A stretch of DNA of 64,000 nucleotides. Origin: Geoglobus ahangari (lineage in GTDB: Archaea > Halobacteriota > Archaeoglobi > Archaeoglobales > Archaeoglobaceae). This document shows, piece by piece, positions 35,835 to 44,636 of this stretch. How positions within the stretch are numbered: position 1 is the stretch's first letter; each line of letters opens with the position of its first letter. The position numbers were made by a program, and so were the translations under genes. The stretch lies in NCBI RefSeq assembly GCF_001006045.1, contig NZ_CP011267.1, positions 992,001-1,056,000 on the forward strand, given 5' to 3'. The notes beneath the pieces were generated by a model. That model was not told the DNA's origin, searched no databases, and saw only the letters and a program-made list of their open reading frames with translations.

Positions 35835-35961
35835 CCGATCACCGCAGAGATGTGTGACAGTCGCCCTAAAAACTTTGCCACCCACATCTCCTCTCCATTA
35901 AACCACACCCAACCCTCCCACAAGATTTTTAAACAGAATTTTTGTCTGAGGTGATTGAAAT

Positions 35962-36064
35962 CCCGCCTTAGCTCAGTGGTAGAGCGCGGGACTGTAGTCT
36001 GCCCTGCCCCTGCAGGGGGGCAGTGATCCCGTGGTCCCCGGTTCAAATCCGGGAGGCGGGACCA
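35962..36064 (+). tRNA. tRNA-Tyr (GTA) with intron, CCA encoded
   Basis: Acceptor CCCGCCT pairs with AGGCGGG, the discriminator A is at 36061, and CCA follows at 36062-36064. The anticodon stem is CGGGA/TCCCG and the anticodon GTA is at 35994-35996. An intron of about 28 bases (35998-36025) lies one base after the anticodon; it can pair internally (GCCCTGCCCC with GGGGGGC), giving a bulge-helix-bulge for the archaeal splicing endonuclease. A TATA box ATTTTTAAAC lies at about 35925-35934. Confidence 0.93.
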
Positions 36065-36181
36065 TTTACTTTTGGTTCCCTCCTCTCCCCTCTTTTTGCT
36101 CACTCGTGTTGGTTGCTCTGTTACCACAAAACTTAATATCCTCTCAGATTCACCTCAGTTGGAGAGACGTGCGGGCTGGAA

Positions 36182-36264
36182 GCGGGGGTTGCCGAGCGGT
36201 CAAAGGCGCGGGATTTAGGGTCCCGTGGCGCAGGCCTTCGTGGGTTCGAATCCCACCCCCCGCA
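36182..36264 (+). tRNA. tRNA-Leu (TAG)
   Basis: Acceptor GCGGGGG/CCCCCGC, anticodon stem CGGGA/TCCCG with loop TTTAGGG giving anticodon TAG, a long type II variable arm, and T arm GTGGGTTCGAATCCCAC. CCA is not encoded. A TATA-like ACTTAATATCC lies near 36127-36138, so there is a short 5' leader. Confidence 0.94.
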
Positions 36265-36313
36265 TGCTCAACATTCCGGAACCTTAATTTAAAGGTGGAG
36301 CATAAAACATCAT

Positions 36314-36496
36314 GTGACATCCAGTGACAGGAAAAAAGTTGATGGGAAACTCGTCCCGGATGATGCGGACGAGCTGCTCGACAAACTTGCCGAGGCTCAG
36401 CTGAGGGCAGATTACAGGAGAAGCCTTGGAAGGGAGTACGCGAGGAGGAGTTGGGACATAGAGATCAAGAAAATTTTCAGGAAAAAGGAGGACTAA
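36314..36496 (+). CDS. Small charged hypothetical protein
   Basis: 60 residues, helical and highly charged (DELLDKLAEAQLRADYRRSL, then a Lys/Arg-rich end EIKKIFRKKED). No family recognised. The start is GTG 36314. A TATA-like TTAATTTAAAGG centred near 36289 is 25 bases upstream, which supports a leaderless transcript and a real gene. The 3' end overlaps the permease-fusion gene by four bases on the other strand. Confidence 0.6.
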   Translation: MTSSDRKKVDGKLVPDDADELLDKLAEAQLRADYRRSLGREYARRSWDIEIKKIFRKKED

Positions 36497-38034
36497 TCCT
36501 CTCTCTTTCTGAGCACCCTGTACTGCCTGGCCTTTCTGAGTGCCATGTCCCTGTCCCTGCTGTGGACGAAGTGGATGTGAACGGGATGCTGCTTTGTGAG
36601 ACCCTCTTTCAGCTCCGCAACAACCCTGTCTTTCTCCTCACGGCTCGGCAGGTTCTCGGTCAGCACCAGCAGATCCACGTCGCTGGCCTTGTGAATCTCG
36701 TTCCTTGCGACGCTCCCGACGAGGTAAACTTCAGCATCCTCAAACTTCTCCGCCACCCTGTCCACAACCCTCCCGATCCAGCTCTCCCAGTTTCTGATGT
36801 TTTCCTCCCTCTCTCTGAGGCGGTCGTCCACGTACTTCTCAATCTTCCTGCCCGTCAGCGATCTGTACGCGAACTCAACGGCAAAGGATGCGGCTATCAG
36901 TGTCGCAAGCACCTCTAGGTTTCTCGGGGAGAGCTCAATCATTCTGTAAAGCAGAATCAGCAGGGCCGCGAGGTTCACGGCCAGAAAGACGATCAGAAAG
37001 CCGCCACTTCCTGCTGTGGATATCGACTCGAGGCTTGCAGTGTTGGCGAGGATTGCCGAAAACACGCCTATCAGTATCAGCCCCTCGAAAGCCTCCTTCC
37101 ACACCCTCTTCTCCACAACCTTTGGAAGCTGACCGTACTTCGCAACCATGTAGCTCGCTCTCGCGGTTCCGTATAGTGTCGCGTTTATCGCGGAGCTCGT
37201 TGAGGCGAGGGCGGCGAGGGTGACGAGCCAGAATCCGAGGTTTCCGAGAGTCGGCTTGGCAACCGCAGAGAGCGCGTAGTCCCTCTCCCTGATTATCACG
37301 TCGAATGGCAGCGTTCCAACGGTTACCAGAGCGATCATGACGTAGACTGCTATCACGACAATTACGGCAGAAAAGAAGACTTTCGGTAGCATTGACGGGT
37401 TTTCAACGTCCTGTGCCGTGTTCGCTATAAGCTCAAAGCCCTCATATGCGAGAAAGATTATCATGCCTCCCGCGACAATCGTGATTCCGTCCGGCCAAGT
37501 CGCGGGAGACAGCCTGCTCCAGTCGATGAACATCATTCCAGAGCCGGCTACGAGAAGGAGAACCGCAAGCTTAAACCCCACGAGCGCGTCCTCGGTTTTC
37601 CCGCTGACAACCGCGCCATATGCGTTGACTATTATGAACGCGAGTATCACGGCAGTGATTAGGGCGTGCTTAACCACCGGGCTGGATGAGATGACGCTCG
37701 CAGCGTAGCTCCCAAAAGCGTAGGCGTAGAGGGCTATCATGACTATGTAGCTCGCGAGCAGCAGGACGTTCAGGCCTCCCGACAGCACGCTCGAGCCGTA
37801 CGCCCTGACGAGGTACTCGATTGTTCCCCCCTCGCTCGGATACCTCACCGACAGCCTTGCGTATGAATATGCCGTCGTAAGAGCCACGAGGCCTGCGAGA
37901 AGAAACGCTACCGGAGCAGCACCCTTGGAAAGTTCTATGCTCAGTCCGAGAACAGCAAAAATCCCTCCTCCAATCATCCCCCCAACGCCTATGCTGAATG
38001 CCTCCCAGAAGCTTATCCTCTCACGCTTTGCCAT
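36493..38034 (-). CDS. Amino-acid permease fused to a nucleotidyltransferase domain
   Basis: 513 residues. Residues 1-400 or so form an APC-superfamily permease with 11-12 membrane helices, including the substrate-loop GVGGMIGGGIFAVLG. A linker helix follows (about 410-435, DRLREREENIRNWESWIGRV). The C-terminal 80 residues are an MNT-like nucleotidyltransferase: YLVGSVARNE then SDVDLLVL, the GSx10DxD motif, and a later HIHFVHSRD. ATG 38034 is placed by a TATA-like AATAAACT about 25 bases upstream. The NTase may modify or sense something linked to transport. The downstream frame is continuous, with no sign of a frameshift. Confidence 0.85.
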   Translation of the reverse strand: MAKRERISFWEAFSIGVGGMIGGGIFAVLGLSIELSKGAAPVAFLLAGLVALTTAYSYARLSVRYPSEGGTIEYLVRAYGSSVLSGGLNVLLLASYIVMIALYAYAFGSYAASVISSSPVVKHALITAVILAFIIVNAYGAVVSGKTEDALVGFKLAVLLLVAGSGMMFIDWSRLSPATWPDGITIVAGGMIIFLAYEGFELIANTAQDVENPSMLPKVFFSAVIVVIAVYVMIALVTVGTLPFDVIIRERDYALSAVAKPTLGNLGFWLVTLAALASTSSAINATLYGTARASYMVAKYGQLPKVVEKRVWKEAFEGLILIGVFSAILANTASLESISTAGSGGFLIVFLAVNLAALLILLYRMIELSPRNLEVLATLIAASFAVEFAYRSLTGRKIEKYVDDRLREREENIRNWESWIGRVVDRVAEKFEDAEVYLVGSVARNEIHKASDVDLLVLTENLPSREEKDRVVAELKEGLTKQHPVHIHFVHSRDRDMALRKARQYRVLRKRED

Positions 38035-38075
38035 CCAGCTTAGGCTGCCAGAATAGTTTATTAGTTTTTCCGGAG

Positions 38076-38160
38076 TGCGGGGGGTGGGATTCGAACCCAC
38101 GAACCCCTACGGGAGTGGATCTTGAGTCCACCGCCTTTGGCCTGGCTCGGCAACCCCCGC
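38076..38160 (-). tRNA. tRNA-Leu (CAA)
   Basis: On the minus strand: acceptor GCGGGGG/CCCCCGC, anticodon stem GTGGA/TCCAC with loop CTCAAGA giving CAA, a long variable arm, and T arm GTGGGTTCGAATCCCAC. The discriminator A is at 38076 and CCA is not encoded. No intron. It lies 41 bases before the permease-fusion gene on the same strand. Confidence 0.94.
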
Positions 38161-38229
38161 GTTACAATTATCAGGTCTTAAATCTGGTTTATGAAGTTTG
38201 TGGTGTGAAAATGGAGGTCTCAGGGCTCT

Positions 38230-39516
38230 TCATTTTGCCCTGCCTTCGAAAACCTCGTTTATCGTCTTTATGGCACACAGGTCGCCGCACATGGAGCAAG
38301 TCTCTCCCTTGGACTCCCTTCTCGCGTGGATCTCCATAGCCCTTTCTGGATTGACCGAGAGCCTGAACTGCGTCTCCCAGTCCAGCCTCTTCCGTGCGAG
38401 GCTCATCTCGTAGTCCACCTTCCTCGCTCTCTCCCGCTGCCCCTCCTTTACGAGGTCTATTGCATGGGCTGCAATCTTGGACGCTATCAACCCTTCAATC
38501 ACGTCTTCGACAGTTGGTAGCGCAAGGTGCTCAGCGGGAGTGACATAGCATATGAAGTCAGCCCCGTGCATCCCCGCAATAGCCGCGCCTATCGCCCCGG
38601 CTATGTGGTCGTATCCAGCAGCAATGTCTGTGACGAGAGGGCCGAGCAGGTAGAGCGGAGCCTCGTTTGTGGCATACTTCATGGCCTTAACGCTCGTCTC
38701 TATCTCGTCTATCGGCACGTGTCCGGGCCCCTCGACCATCGCCTGAACCCCTGCCTTTCTGCACTCCTCGACGAGCTCTCCGAGAATTATGAACTCGGTG
38801 AACTTCACCCTGTCGCTCGCGTCGTGGATGCACCCGGGCCTGAAGGCGTCGCCTAAGCTGACAGTCACGTCATACTCCCTCAGTATTTCGAGGAGGTAGT
38901 CGAAGTCCCTGTAGTATGGGTTCTCAGCGTCATTGTGCTTCATCCACGCGATGGTGAGAGATCCACCCCTGCTCACAACACCGAGGAGTCTGTCGCTTTT
39001 CTCCAACCTCTCAACAGTCACTCGATTGACCCCGGCGTGTATGGTCATGAAGTCCACTCCGTCCTTCGCATGCTTCTCCACAACCCTGAAGAAGTCGTCC
39101 TCGTCGGCATCGTATATGCTCTTCTCCCTCGCCAGCTGGTAGATCGGCACGGTGCCGAACGGAACCTCAACGACCTCCATCATCCTCTTCCTTATGTAGT
39201 CCAGATCTCCACCGCTGCTCAGATCCATTATCGCATCCGCACCGTACTTCTGCGCGACCCTCGCCTTCTCCAGCTCCTCCTCAAGGTTGACGTAGTCTGC
39301 GGACGTGCCAACGTTGGCGTTTATCTTTGTGGACATCATCTTGCCTATGGCCCTCGGTCTGAATGAGTCGTCTTTCAAAATGTTCCGGGGAACCACAACC
39401 TTTCCATCAGCGATGAGCCTGAGGATTTTGCTTAACTCAACACCCTCGTATCTCTCAACTTCTTTCAACCATTCGGGATGGCTGCCCTTCCTTGCCATCT
39501 CGACGAGAGTTTCCAT
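38230..39516 (-). CDS. thiC: Phosphomethylpyrimidine synthase ThiC
   Basis: 428 residues, a radical-SAM enzyme converting AIR to HMP-P for thiamine. The barrel motifs (GADAIMDLSSGGDLD, DFMTIHAGVNR, VEGPGHVPIDEIE) and the C-terminal cluster motif CSMCGDLC are present. The cluster spacing is CX2CX3C rather than the bacterial CX2CX4C. It lacks the N-terminal domain of bacterial ThiC, as archaeal forms do. TATA-like CATTTTTATTC at about 39538-39548 lies 25 bases before the ATG. No TPP riboswitch is apparent. Confidence 0.95.
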   Translation of the reverse strand: METLVEMARKGSHPEWLKEVERYEGVELSKILRLIADGKVVVPRNILKDDSFRPRAIGKMMSTKINANVGTSADYVNLEEELEKARVAQKYGADAIMDLSSGGDLDYIRKRMMEVVEVPFGTVPIYQLAREKSIYDADEDDFFRVVEKHAKDGVDFMTIHAGVNRVTVERLEKSDRLLGVVSRGGSLTIAWMKHNDAENPYYRDFDYLLEILREYDVTVSLGDAFRPGCIHDASDRVKFTEFIILGELVEECRKAGVQAMVEGPGHVPIDEIETSVKAMKYATNEAPLYLLGPLVTDIAAGYDHIAGAIGAAIAGMHGADFICYVTPAEHLALPTVEDVIEGLIASKIAAHAIDLVKEGQRERARKVDYEMSLARKRLDWETQFRLSVNPERAMEIHARRESKGETCSMCGDLCAIKTINEVFEGRAK

Positions 39517-39576
39517 AATTCAACGAAGTTTGAGGGAGAATAAAAATGCTTTGCAAAAATGAAGGCTGGAGAAAAG

Positions 39577-39753
39577 CTACCACTCCACGCTTATCGCGTT
39601 GTTTGGACAAGCCCTCACGCAGGCTCCGCACTCCATGCAAGCGTCCTCGTCAACAACAGCCACTCCACCGTTGAGCGAGATCGCGTCACCCTTACACGCC
39701 TCAATGCACGCTCCGCACCCATCACACTTCGAAGCATCAATTACCGCTGGCAT
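39577..39753 (-). CDS. Two-cluster [4Fe-4S] ferredoxin
   Basis: 58 residues, too short for usual length cut-offs. Two complete clusters: CDGCGACIEAC-K near residues 10-20 and CMECGACVRACP near 39-50. The partner prolines differ: the first cluster ends CKGD and the second CPNN. It is a small cytoplasmic electron carrier. TATA-like GATATTTAGC near 39772-39781, read on the minus strand, is 25 bases upstream. It lies directly upstream of thiC and may serve that radical enzyme, which is inference. Confidence 0.92.
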   Translation of the reverse strand: MPAVIDASKCDGCGACIEACKGDAISLNGGVAVVDEDACMECGACVRACPNNAISVEW

Positions 39754-39935
39754 AACAGTCGCTTTACAGCAGGCTAAATATCGGTTGAGGTATCTTGAGC
39801 GTTTGATTCAAATCCGCACTACCGGAGATCGGGCTGAGGTGGTGTAGCACAACTCTGAAACGTTTTCCCATTTTCCGGGATTTTTCTCGTGTGAAAGGAA
39901 AAAGCTTAAATAGTGTGGATCATTTCCGGTGAGGT

Positions 39936-41216
39936 ATGGAGAAGAAAATCATGCTCGACGAGAACGAGATGCCCGACAGATGGTACAACATTCTGCCCGA
40001 CCTTCCTGAACCCCTTCCCCCACCGCTCGATCCGGAAACCAACGAGCCGATGAAGCCGGAGAAGCTCGAGGCGATATTCCCGAAGGAGCTGATCAGGCAG
40101 GAGATGAGCGAGGAGAGGTACATTCCGATTCCAAAGGAGGTTCGCGACATCTACCTGCTCTGGAGGCCCACCCCGCTCATCAGGGCTACGAGGCTCGAGG
40201 AGTACCTGAAAACCCCGGCGAAGATCTTCTACAAGTATGAGGGCACAAGCCCGCCGGGAAGCCACAAGCCAAACACCGCCGTTGCTCAGGCGTACTACAA
40301 TGCTAAGGAGGGAATTGAGAGACTGACGACCGAGACGGGGGCTGGACAGTGGGGATCGGCCCTCGCCTTCGCGACGAGGCTCTTCGACATGGAGTGCAGA
40401 GTTTACATGGTCAGGACGAGCTACCACCAGAAGCCGTACAGGAGGGTTCTGATGGAGCTGTGGAACGCCGAGGTCATCCCGAGCCCGTCGAACCTGACAG
40501 AGAGCGGCAGAAGGATACTCGAGAAGGATCCTGACAGCCCCGGGAGCCTTGGAATAGCGATAAGCGAGGCGGTGGAGGATGCGGTTAAGAACGACAACAC
40601 CAACTACAGCCTCGGAAGCGTCCTGAACCACGTCCTCCTACATCAGACGGTGATCGGGCTCGAAGCTGAAAAGCAGCTCGAAATCGCGGGGGTTGAGCCC
40701 GACATCATGATCGGGTGCGTCGGAGGAGGGAGCAACTTCGCCGGGCTTGTGTACCCGTTCATAAGGAAGGACGGCGTAGAGTTCATAGCCGTGGAGCCGG
40801 AGTCATGCCCCACGCTTACCAAAGGAGAGTACAGGTACGACTTCGGAGACACCGCCGGACTGACGCCGCTATTGAAAATGTACACGCTCGGTAAGGACTT
40901 CGTCCCACCGCCAATCCACGCCGGAGGGTTGAGGTACCACGGAGACGCTCCAACGCTTAGCCTGCTCGTTAAGCACGGGATCGTGAAGGCGAGAGCTGTG
41001 GCTCAGCTGGACACGTTCAGGGCCGGCAAGATTTTCGCCGAGACTGAAGGTATAGTCCCCGCCCCCGAGTCAACTCACGCGATAAAGGTGGCGATAGACG
41101 AGGCGCTTAAGGCGAAGGAAAAGGGAGAGGAGAAGGTCATAGTCTTCAACCTCAGCGGCCACGGGCACTTCGATCTGAAGGCGTATCAGGACTTCATGGA
41201 GGGGAAGCTATCCTAA
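39936..41216 (+). CDS. trpB2: Tryptophan synthase beta chain-like TrpB2
   Basis: 426 residues. An N-terminal extension and [15 protein letters not shown] are typical of the TrpB2 branch. The PLP lysine is in [15 protein letters not shown], and the glycine loop [10 protein letters not shown] binds phosphate. TrpB2 enzymes work without, or with a different, alpha subunit; some act on O-phosphoserine or indole salvage. No trpA is adjacent. The promoter has AAGCTTAAATAG at 39902-39913 and a GGTGAGG just before the ATG. Confidence 0.93.
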   Translation: MEKKIMLDENEMPDRWYNILPDLPEPLPPPLDPETNEPMKPEKLEAIFPKELIRQEMSEERYIPIPKEVRDIYLLWRPTPLIRATRLEEYLKTPAKIFYKYEGTSPPGSHKPNTAVAQAYYNAKEGIERLTTETGAGQWGSALAFATRLFDMECRVYMVRTSYHQKPYRRVLMELWNAEVIPSPSNLTESGRRILEKDPDSPGSLGIAISEAVEDAVKNDNTNYSLGSVLNHVLLHQTVIGLEAEKQLEIAGVEPDIMIGCVGGGSNFAGLVYPFIRKDGVEFIAVEPESCPTLTKGEYRYDFGDTAGLTPLLKMYTLGKDFVPPPIHAGGLRYHGDAPTLSLLVKHGIVKARAVAQLDTFRAGKIFAETEGIVPAPESTHAIKVAIDEALKAKEKGEEKVIVFNLSGHGHFDLKAYQDFMEGKLS

Positions 41217-41419
41217 TTTTTTCTCAATCTGTCCATAATGAAGAGCCCCGTGATCAGCAGTCCAAGGTTGAAGATCGCGCTCACGGCCATGGCCTTTCTG
41301 TAGTCGAGGTAGGTGTTTATCAGGGCAGTTATGTTGAAGTAGAGCCCTATCACCGCGACGAAGGTCAGCACTATTGCGAGCACGAGCATGGTCTTGTTTA
41401 CCGCCTCTTTCTCATCCAT
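41213..41419 (-). CDS. Small two-helix membrane protein
   Basis: 68 residues with two membrane segments (about 11-33 and 44-62) and positive residues at the C-terminus. No family recognised. ATG 41419 lies within the end of the preceding PGF-CTERM gene (22-base overlap), so it is the second gene of that operon and may be a partner of the surface protein. The 3' end overlaps trpB2 by four bases. Confidence 0.7.
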   Translation of the reverse strand: MDEKEAVNKTMLVLAIVLTFVAVIGLYFNITALINTYLDYRKAMAVSAIFNLGLLITGLFIMDRLRKN

Positions 41420-42321
41420 AGGGCAACACCACCTGCAATCCCGAGTGTGAGGAGCTCGAATCCCGGTGAGGCGAGCCTCTTTTCTTCATACGGGGTTGGA
41501 ACCGGCACCCTCGTCTCGGTTATGAAGTCCTCCACTCTAAACCCCTTCTCCTCCTCAACCTTGCTCTCCTGACTCTTCCCGGGATTCAGCCTGAGCTCGT
41601 GGCTCCAGGACTTCACGAGATATCCGGCATTCCAGAGCTCGAGCACGATCCTATAGTTGTACCCGTCTCTGAGCGTCAGCTCGAAAGACACGAGGTTCGT
41701 CCTGTCCTTCTGCAGCTCCCTTTTCACCCACTGATCATCTGCCATGACGTTCGACTCGAGCTGCACGGCCTTCAGGTGGAACTCCACGGTGCTGTTTCTG
41801 GGTGTGTCTATGTAATACGTGACCCTAACCCTCACGAACTCGTCCGTCTTGTTCAGAAGCCTGAAGTCCACATCCCTAACAGTCACATCCACCGACTTCT
41901 CCGCAGGTGGAAGCGACGAGAGCCCGTACATCCTCATCTCCCTCATTGACAGAGTCTCCCCGTCCTGCTCGAGCAGAACCCTGACCCTGTAGTTGTAACT
42001 CTTGCTCACCGAGCAGTTTAGAACCGCGGTGTAGTCGCTCTTCGTCCTTTCTGGAATGGGCTTCGAGAACTCGCTGACGAGCAGATTTGTCTGCATGTCT
42101 GTGAACTTCACGATGAGCGAGAGGTTCTCCAGCCTTTCCGGCTTGGATATCTTCACCTTAAACTGGAGAGTGACATGGCTGGAGTTGACGTCGAGCGCCC
42201 TCATCTCCACGTCCTCTATGTACGCTCGTGATGGCTGTGGCTTGCCTGACGGCATGAGGGAGACTGCGATGGCCAGTACGAGCAGCACGGAGATTGCTGC
42301 GAGGTACTGTTTGATGTTCAT
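41398..42321 (-). CDS. Secreted protein with PGF-CTERM-like anchor
   Basis: 307 residues. N-terminal signal (YLAAISVLLVLAIAVSLMP), then several beta-sandwich domains with alternating VTLQFKVKI-type strands and a large gap-free extracellular part. The C-terminus is [23 protein letters not shown] with the Pro-Gly-Phe/hydrophobic/basic pattern of archaeosortase A substrates, which are cleaved and lipid-anchored. ATG 42321 replaces an upstream extension because TTTTTATTTACC near 42345 is the TATA box. No archaeosortase is in the window. Confidence 0.78.
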   Translation of the reverse strand: MNIKQYLAAISVLLVLAIAVSLMPSGKPQPSRAYIEDVEMRALDVNSSHVTLQFKVKISKPERLENLSLIVKFTDMQTNLLVSEFSKPIPERTKSDYTAVLNCSVSKSYNYRVRVLLEQDGETLSMREMRMYGLSSLPPAEKSVDVTVRDVDFRLLNKTDEFVRVRVTYYIDTPRNSTVEFHLKAVQLESNVMADDQWVKRELQKDRTNLVSFELTLRDGYNYRIVLELWNAGYLVKSWSHELRLNPGKSQESKVEEEKGFRVEDFITETRVPVPTPYEEKRLASPGFELLTLGIAGGVALWMRKRR

Positions 42322-42439
42322 GAAGTTAGCTGGTGTTAAGGTAAATAAAAATTCTTCGAAATAGTGATCTTTGTTATCTTTAATCGTCTGTTTTTGAACC
42401 CAGCAGATTTTTAAATACCTCGCCTGAACTCTGAACTGG

Positions 42440-43156
42440 ATGGGTGGCGAATCGCTGGTGCTGGCGTTTCCCTCTGGCAAGGGGGGTGTTGGTAAAACCA
42501 CCGTGGCCGTCAATCTGGCTGCAGCACTTGCTCTCAGAGAACTGCGGGTTGTGCTCATTGACACGAACTTTGCTCTGCCGAATCTCCACCTGTTTCTCGA
42601 CGTGGTTCCGGAGAGAACCCTGACTCACTACATGTCCGGAGATGCGGGCATCGATGATATTGTGGGAGAGGTCTGGGTGAGAGATGCGGCCTTCGACGTA
42701 ATTCCATCGGAGTCGCTAGTGGATCTCAAGGCGAAAATCGACCTGAACCTGCTTAGCGACGTGATTAACCGTCTTAAAGGCAGTTATGACATCTTGCTGC
42801 TTGACATGCCTCCGGGACTGTCGAAATATGTGGTCCTGCCGCTCAAGGCATCTGATGCTGTCGTTATTGTGACCTCGGATTTCAAGGCATCACACTCTGA
42901 CGCCCTCAGGGTCCTGAAACTCGTGCAGGGTGTTGGAAAACCCCATCTGGGCTTCATCGTCAACATGTGCAGATCCGGGGGGTCGAGGTACTTCGAAACA
43001 ACTGATGTTTTCAGCACTGTGCCGTACGATCCGTTTATCAGAAGGGCCTACACCTCCGGCAGGACGATTTTTCACACTCCAGTGCCGGGATGGCTGGCCA
43101 GGTCGAAGAGGTCTTTCGAGGGCATGGCTGAGAAGATCGCACAGCTAATGGTGTAA
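42440..43156 (+). CDS. MinD/ParA-like ATPase
   Basis: 238 residues. Deviant Walker A SGKGGVGKTTVAVN at about 12-24, switch I LIDTNFALPN, and Walker B LLLDMPPG. The C-terminus is helical and basic, compatible with membrane targeting. MinD/ParA proteins place macromolecular assemblies by ATP-dependent dimerisation on membrane or DNA. It is followed by a convergent tRNA gene and then by a KaiC-like quartet; whether they act together is unknown. Confidence 0.9.
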   Translation: MGGESLVLAFPSGKGGVGKTTVAVNLAAALALRELRVVLIDTNFALPNLHLFLDVVPERTLTHYMSGDAGIDDIVGEVWVRDAAFDVIPSESLVDLKAKIDLNLLSDVINRLKGSYDILLLDMPPGLSKYVVLPLKASDAVVIVTSDFKASHSDALRVLKLVQGVGKPHLGFIVNMCRSGGSRYFETTDVFSTVPYDPFIRRAYTSGRTIFHTPVPGWLARSKRSFEGMAEKIAQLMV

Positions 43157-43166
43157 AAATTTCAGA

Positions 43167-43240
43167 TGGGGCCGCCGAGACTTGAACTCGGGTCTCCACC
43201 CCCCCAAGATGGAAGGATAACCAGGCTACCCCACGGCCCC
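43167..43240 (-). tRNA. tRNA-Pro (GGG)
   Basis: On the minus strand: acceptor GGGGCCG/CGGCCCC, anticodon stem CCATC/GGTGG with loop TTGGGGG giving GGG, and T arm with GTTCAAGTC. No intron. Discriminator A at 43167, CCA not encoded. A TATA-like ATATTTAAACC near 43270-43280 serves it. Confidence 0.93.
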
Positions 43241-43381
43241 GTGTTCTGGCACCCATTTGTTTGAACTGGGTTTAAATATTCTCCGATTGGAGAGCGCATT
43301 GATTCTGATGACTTCAATTAAACACCTGAAAATAATATTTTCTGGATAATTCTTAAATATGGGTTGATCGAAAGACAGAAC

Positions 43382-44101
43382 ATGTGTCCGGCTCTTGCGA
43401 AGTTTGGCATTGACAAGCTTGACGATATGCTCGGTGGCGGCCTCGATAGGGACACTGTCAATCTCGTGGTTGGCAGGAATGGTGTTGGCAAGACGATTCT
43501 CGCCTCTCAGTGGGCTGCTGAGGGTGTGAGGGAAGGGGAGAATGTGGCATACATTCTCACGACCATGTCCGAAAACAGCTGCAAGAGTTATCTCGGCAAC
43601 TTCAGTTTCATGAAGGACTGTTACGACAAGATTGACTGGATCTTTCTCGATATTGACGTTCGAGATCTGCTCCCTCTGACAAAGGAGAACTTCAACCGCG
43701 TCTTCTCCTCACTCTTCAGGGGAAAGCTCGATGACGTTGACAGGCTCGTCTTCGATTCGGTGACGAGCGTGGAGAAGGCTTTTGCCGATCCCGTGCTTTA
43801 CAGGAGAGCGCTGAAGTTCTTCTCTGACCTCTGCTACGACAGCGATGTGACTGCCCTCATCGTTGAGGAGGCACCCCTTTACGGCGAGTTCGGAGAGGCA
43901 AAGGCTCTCTCGGAGTGCGTCATACACCTCGACATACTCAGAGTCCCGAACGGGTATGCGAGGGCCATGAGGCTGATAAAGAAGTATAGAACTGGCCATC
44001 CCCTTGACTGGATCCCCTACGAGATAACTGACGACGGGATAGTGCTGAAGGAGGGCAGGTATGTCAGGGTCAGCTATGAGTTCCACTACGAGTCTGGGTA
44101 A
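43382..44101 (+). CDS. KaiC-like RecA-superfamily ATPase, member 1
   Basis: 239 residues. It opens with GIDKLDDMLGGGLDRD, the usual KaiC/RadA lead-in. The Walker A GRNGVGKT is at residues 31-38, and RLVFDSVTSVEK is the Walker B strand. ATG 43382 follows a TTAAATAT box (about 43351-43358), so the transcript is probably leaderless. It is the first of four overlapping paralogues, with the next gene starting 26 bases before its stop. Two paralogues retain a P-loop and two do not. The function is unknown. Confidence 0.85.
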   Translation: MCPALAKFGIDKLDDMLGGGLDRDTVNLVVGRNGVGKTILASQWAAEGVREGENVAYILTTMSENSCKSYLGNFSFMKDCYDKIDWIFLDIDVRDLLPLTKENFNRVFSSLFRGKLDDVDRLVFDSVTSVEKAFADPVLYRRALKFFSDLCYDSDVTALIVEEAPLYGEFGEAKALSECVIHLDILRVPNGYARAMRLIKKYRTGHPLDWIPYEITDDGIVLKEGRYVRVSYEFHYESG

Positions 44102-44636
44102 GCGCGTCTTTGAGGAGATAAGCAGGGGGAATGAGGTAATCCTAATAAAGACTCCCGTCAGGTCGTATTTTAACGTTGTTTATGACGTGCTCAGGTTCCT
44201 GACCTCGGTTTCCGAGGGGATCTACGTCTCCCTCAGCAAGCCGTGTTTCTCCATCAAGAAGCAGCTCGAGAGGGAGGGTGTCAACGTAAACAGGTTGATA
44301 TTCGTCGACTGTGCAACAAAGCCGTTTACGGGGACTGTGCCGAGTGAAGGAGCGTGCGTCTTCATCGAATCGCCCAACCCGGTGCAGATCGCCGTTTACG
44401 TGGAGAAGGCAATGAACATGGTGAACTCAGATCTCAGGTTCGTTTACATGGACTCCCTCTCGACAATATCCCTCTACAAGTCCCCTGAGACCCTGATCAA
44501 GTTCATGAGGCAGCTCACAGGCAGGATCCGGCTCAAGGGGTTCAAGGCCATCATCGTTGTGGTTGAGAACGAGATCGAGCCACCCTACCTTGCTCAGCTC
44601 TCCCTCATGTGCGACTCCGTCATCGAGGTGGAGTGA
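44076..44636 (+). CDS. KaiC-like paralogue, member 2, no P-loop
   Basis: 186 residues. The strand-helix pattern of the RecA fold is present (YVSLSKPCFSIKKQLE, RLIFVDCATKP, then RFVYMDSLSTISLY in the Walker B position). In place of Walker A the sequence reads VILIKTPVRSYFNV, which has no GxxxxGKT. It probably cannot hydrolyse ATP and may be a structural or regulatory partner of the active paralogues. It overlaps both neighbours. Confidence 0.75.
   Translation: MSSTTSLGKRVFEEISRGNEVILIKTPVRSYFNVVYDVLRFLTSVSEGIYVSLSKPCFSIKKQLEREGVNVNRLIFVDCATKPFTGTVPSEGACVFIESPNPVQIAVYVEKAMNMVNSDLRFVYMDSLSTISLYKSPETLIKFMRQLTGRIRLKGFKAIIVVVENEIEPPYLAQLSLMCDSVIEVE

Noticed and set aside
39517-39576. TPP riboswitch upstream of thiC
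   Set aside because: The gap is only 60 bases and AT-rich, the start fits a leaderless transcript, and no CUGAGA-type core is present.
42322-42564. An 81-residue N-terminal extension of the PGF-CTERM protein
   Set aside because: The signal peptide begins at 42321 and a TATA box sits inside the extension; the extra part is antisense to the minD-like gene start.
43300-43325. TGATGA followed by CTGA near 43.31 kb as a C/D box sRNA
   Set aside because: Only one half-unit is present, the C box lacks the leading purine, the guide is 14 bases, and there is no second pair of boxes.
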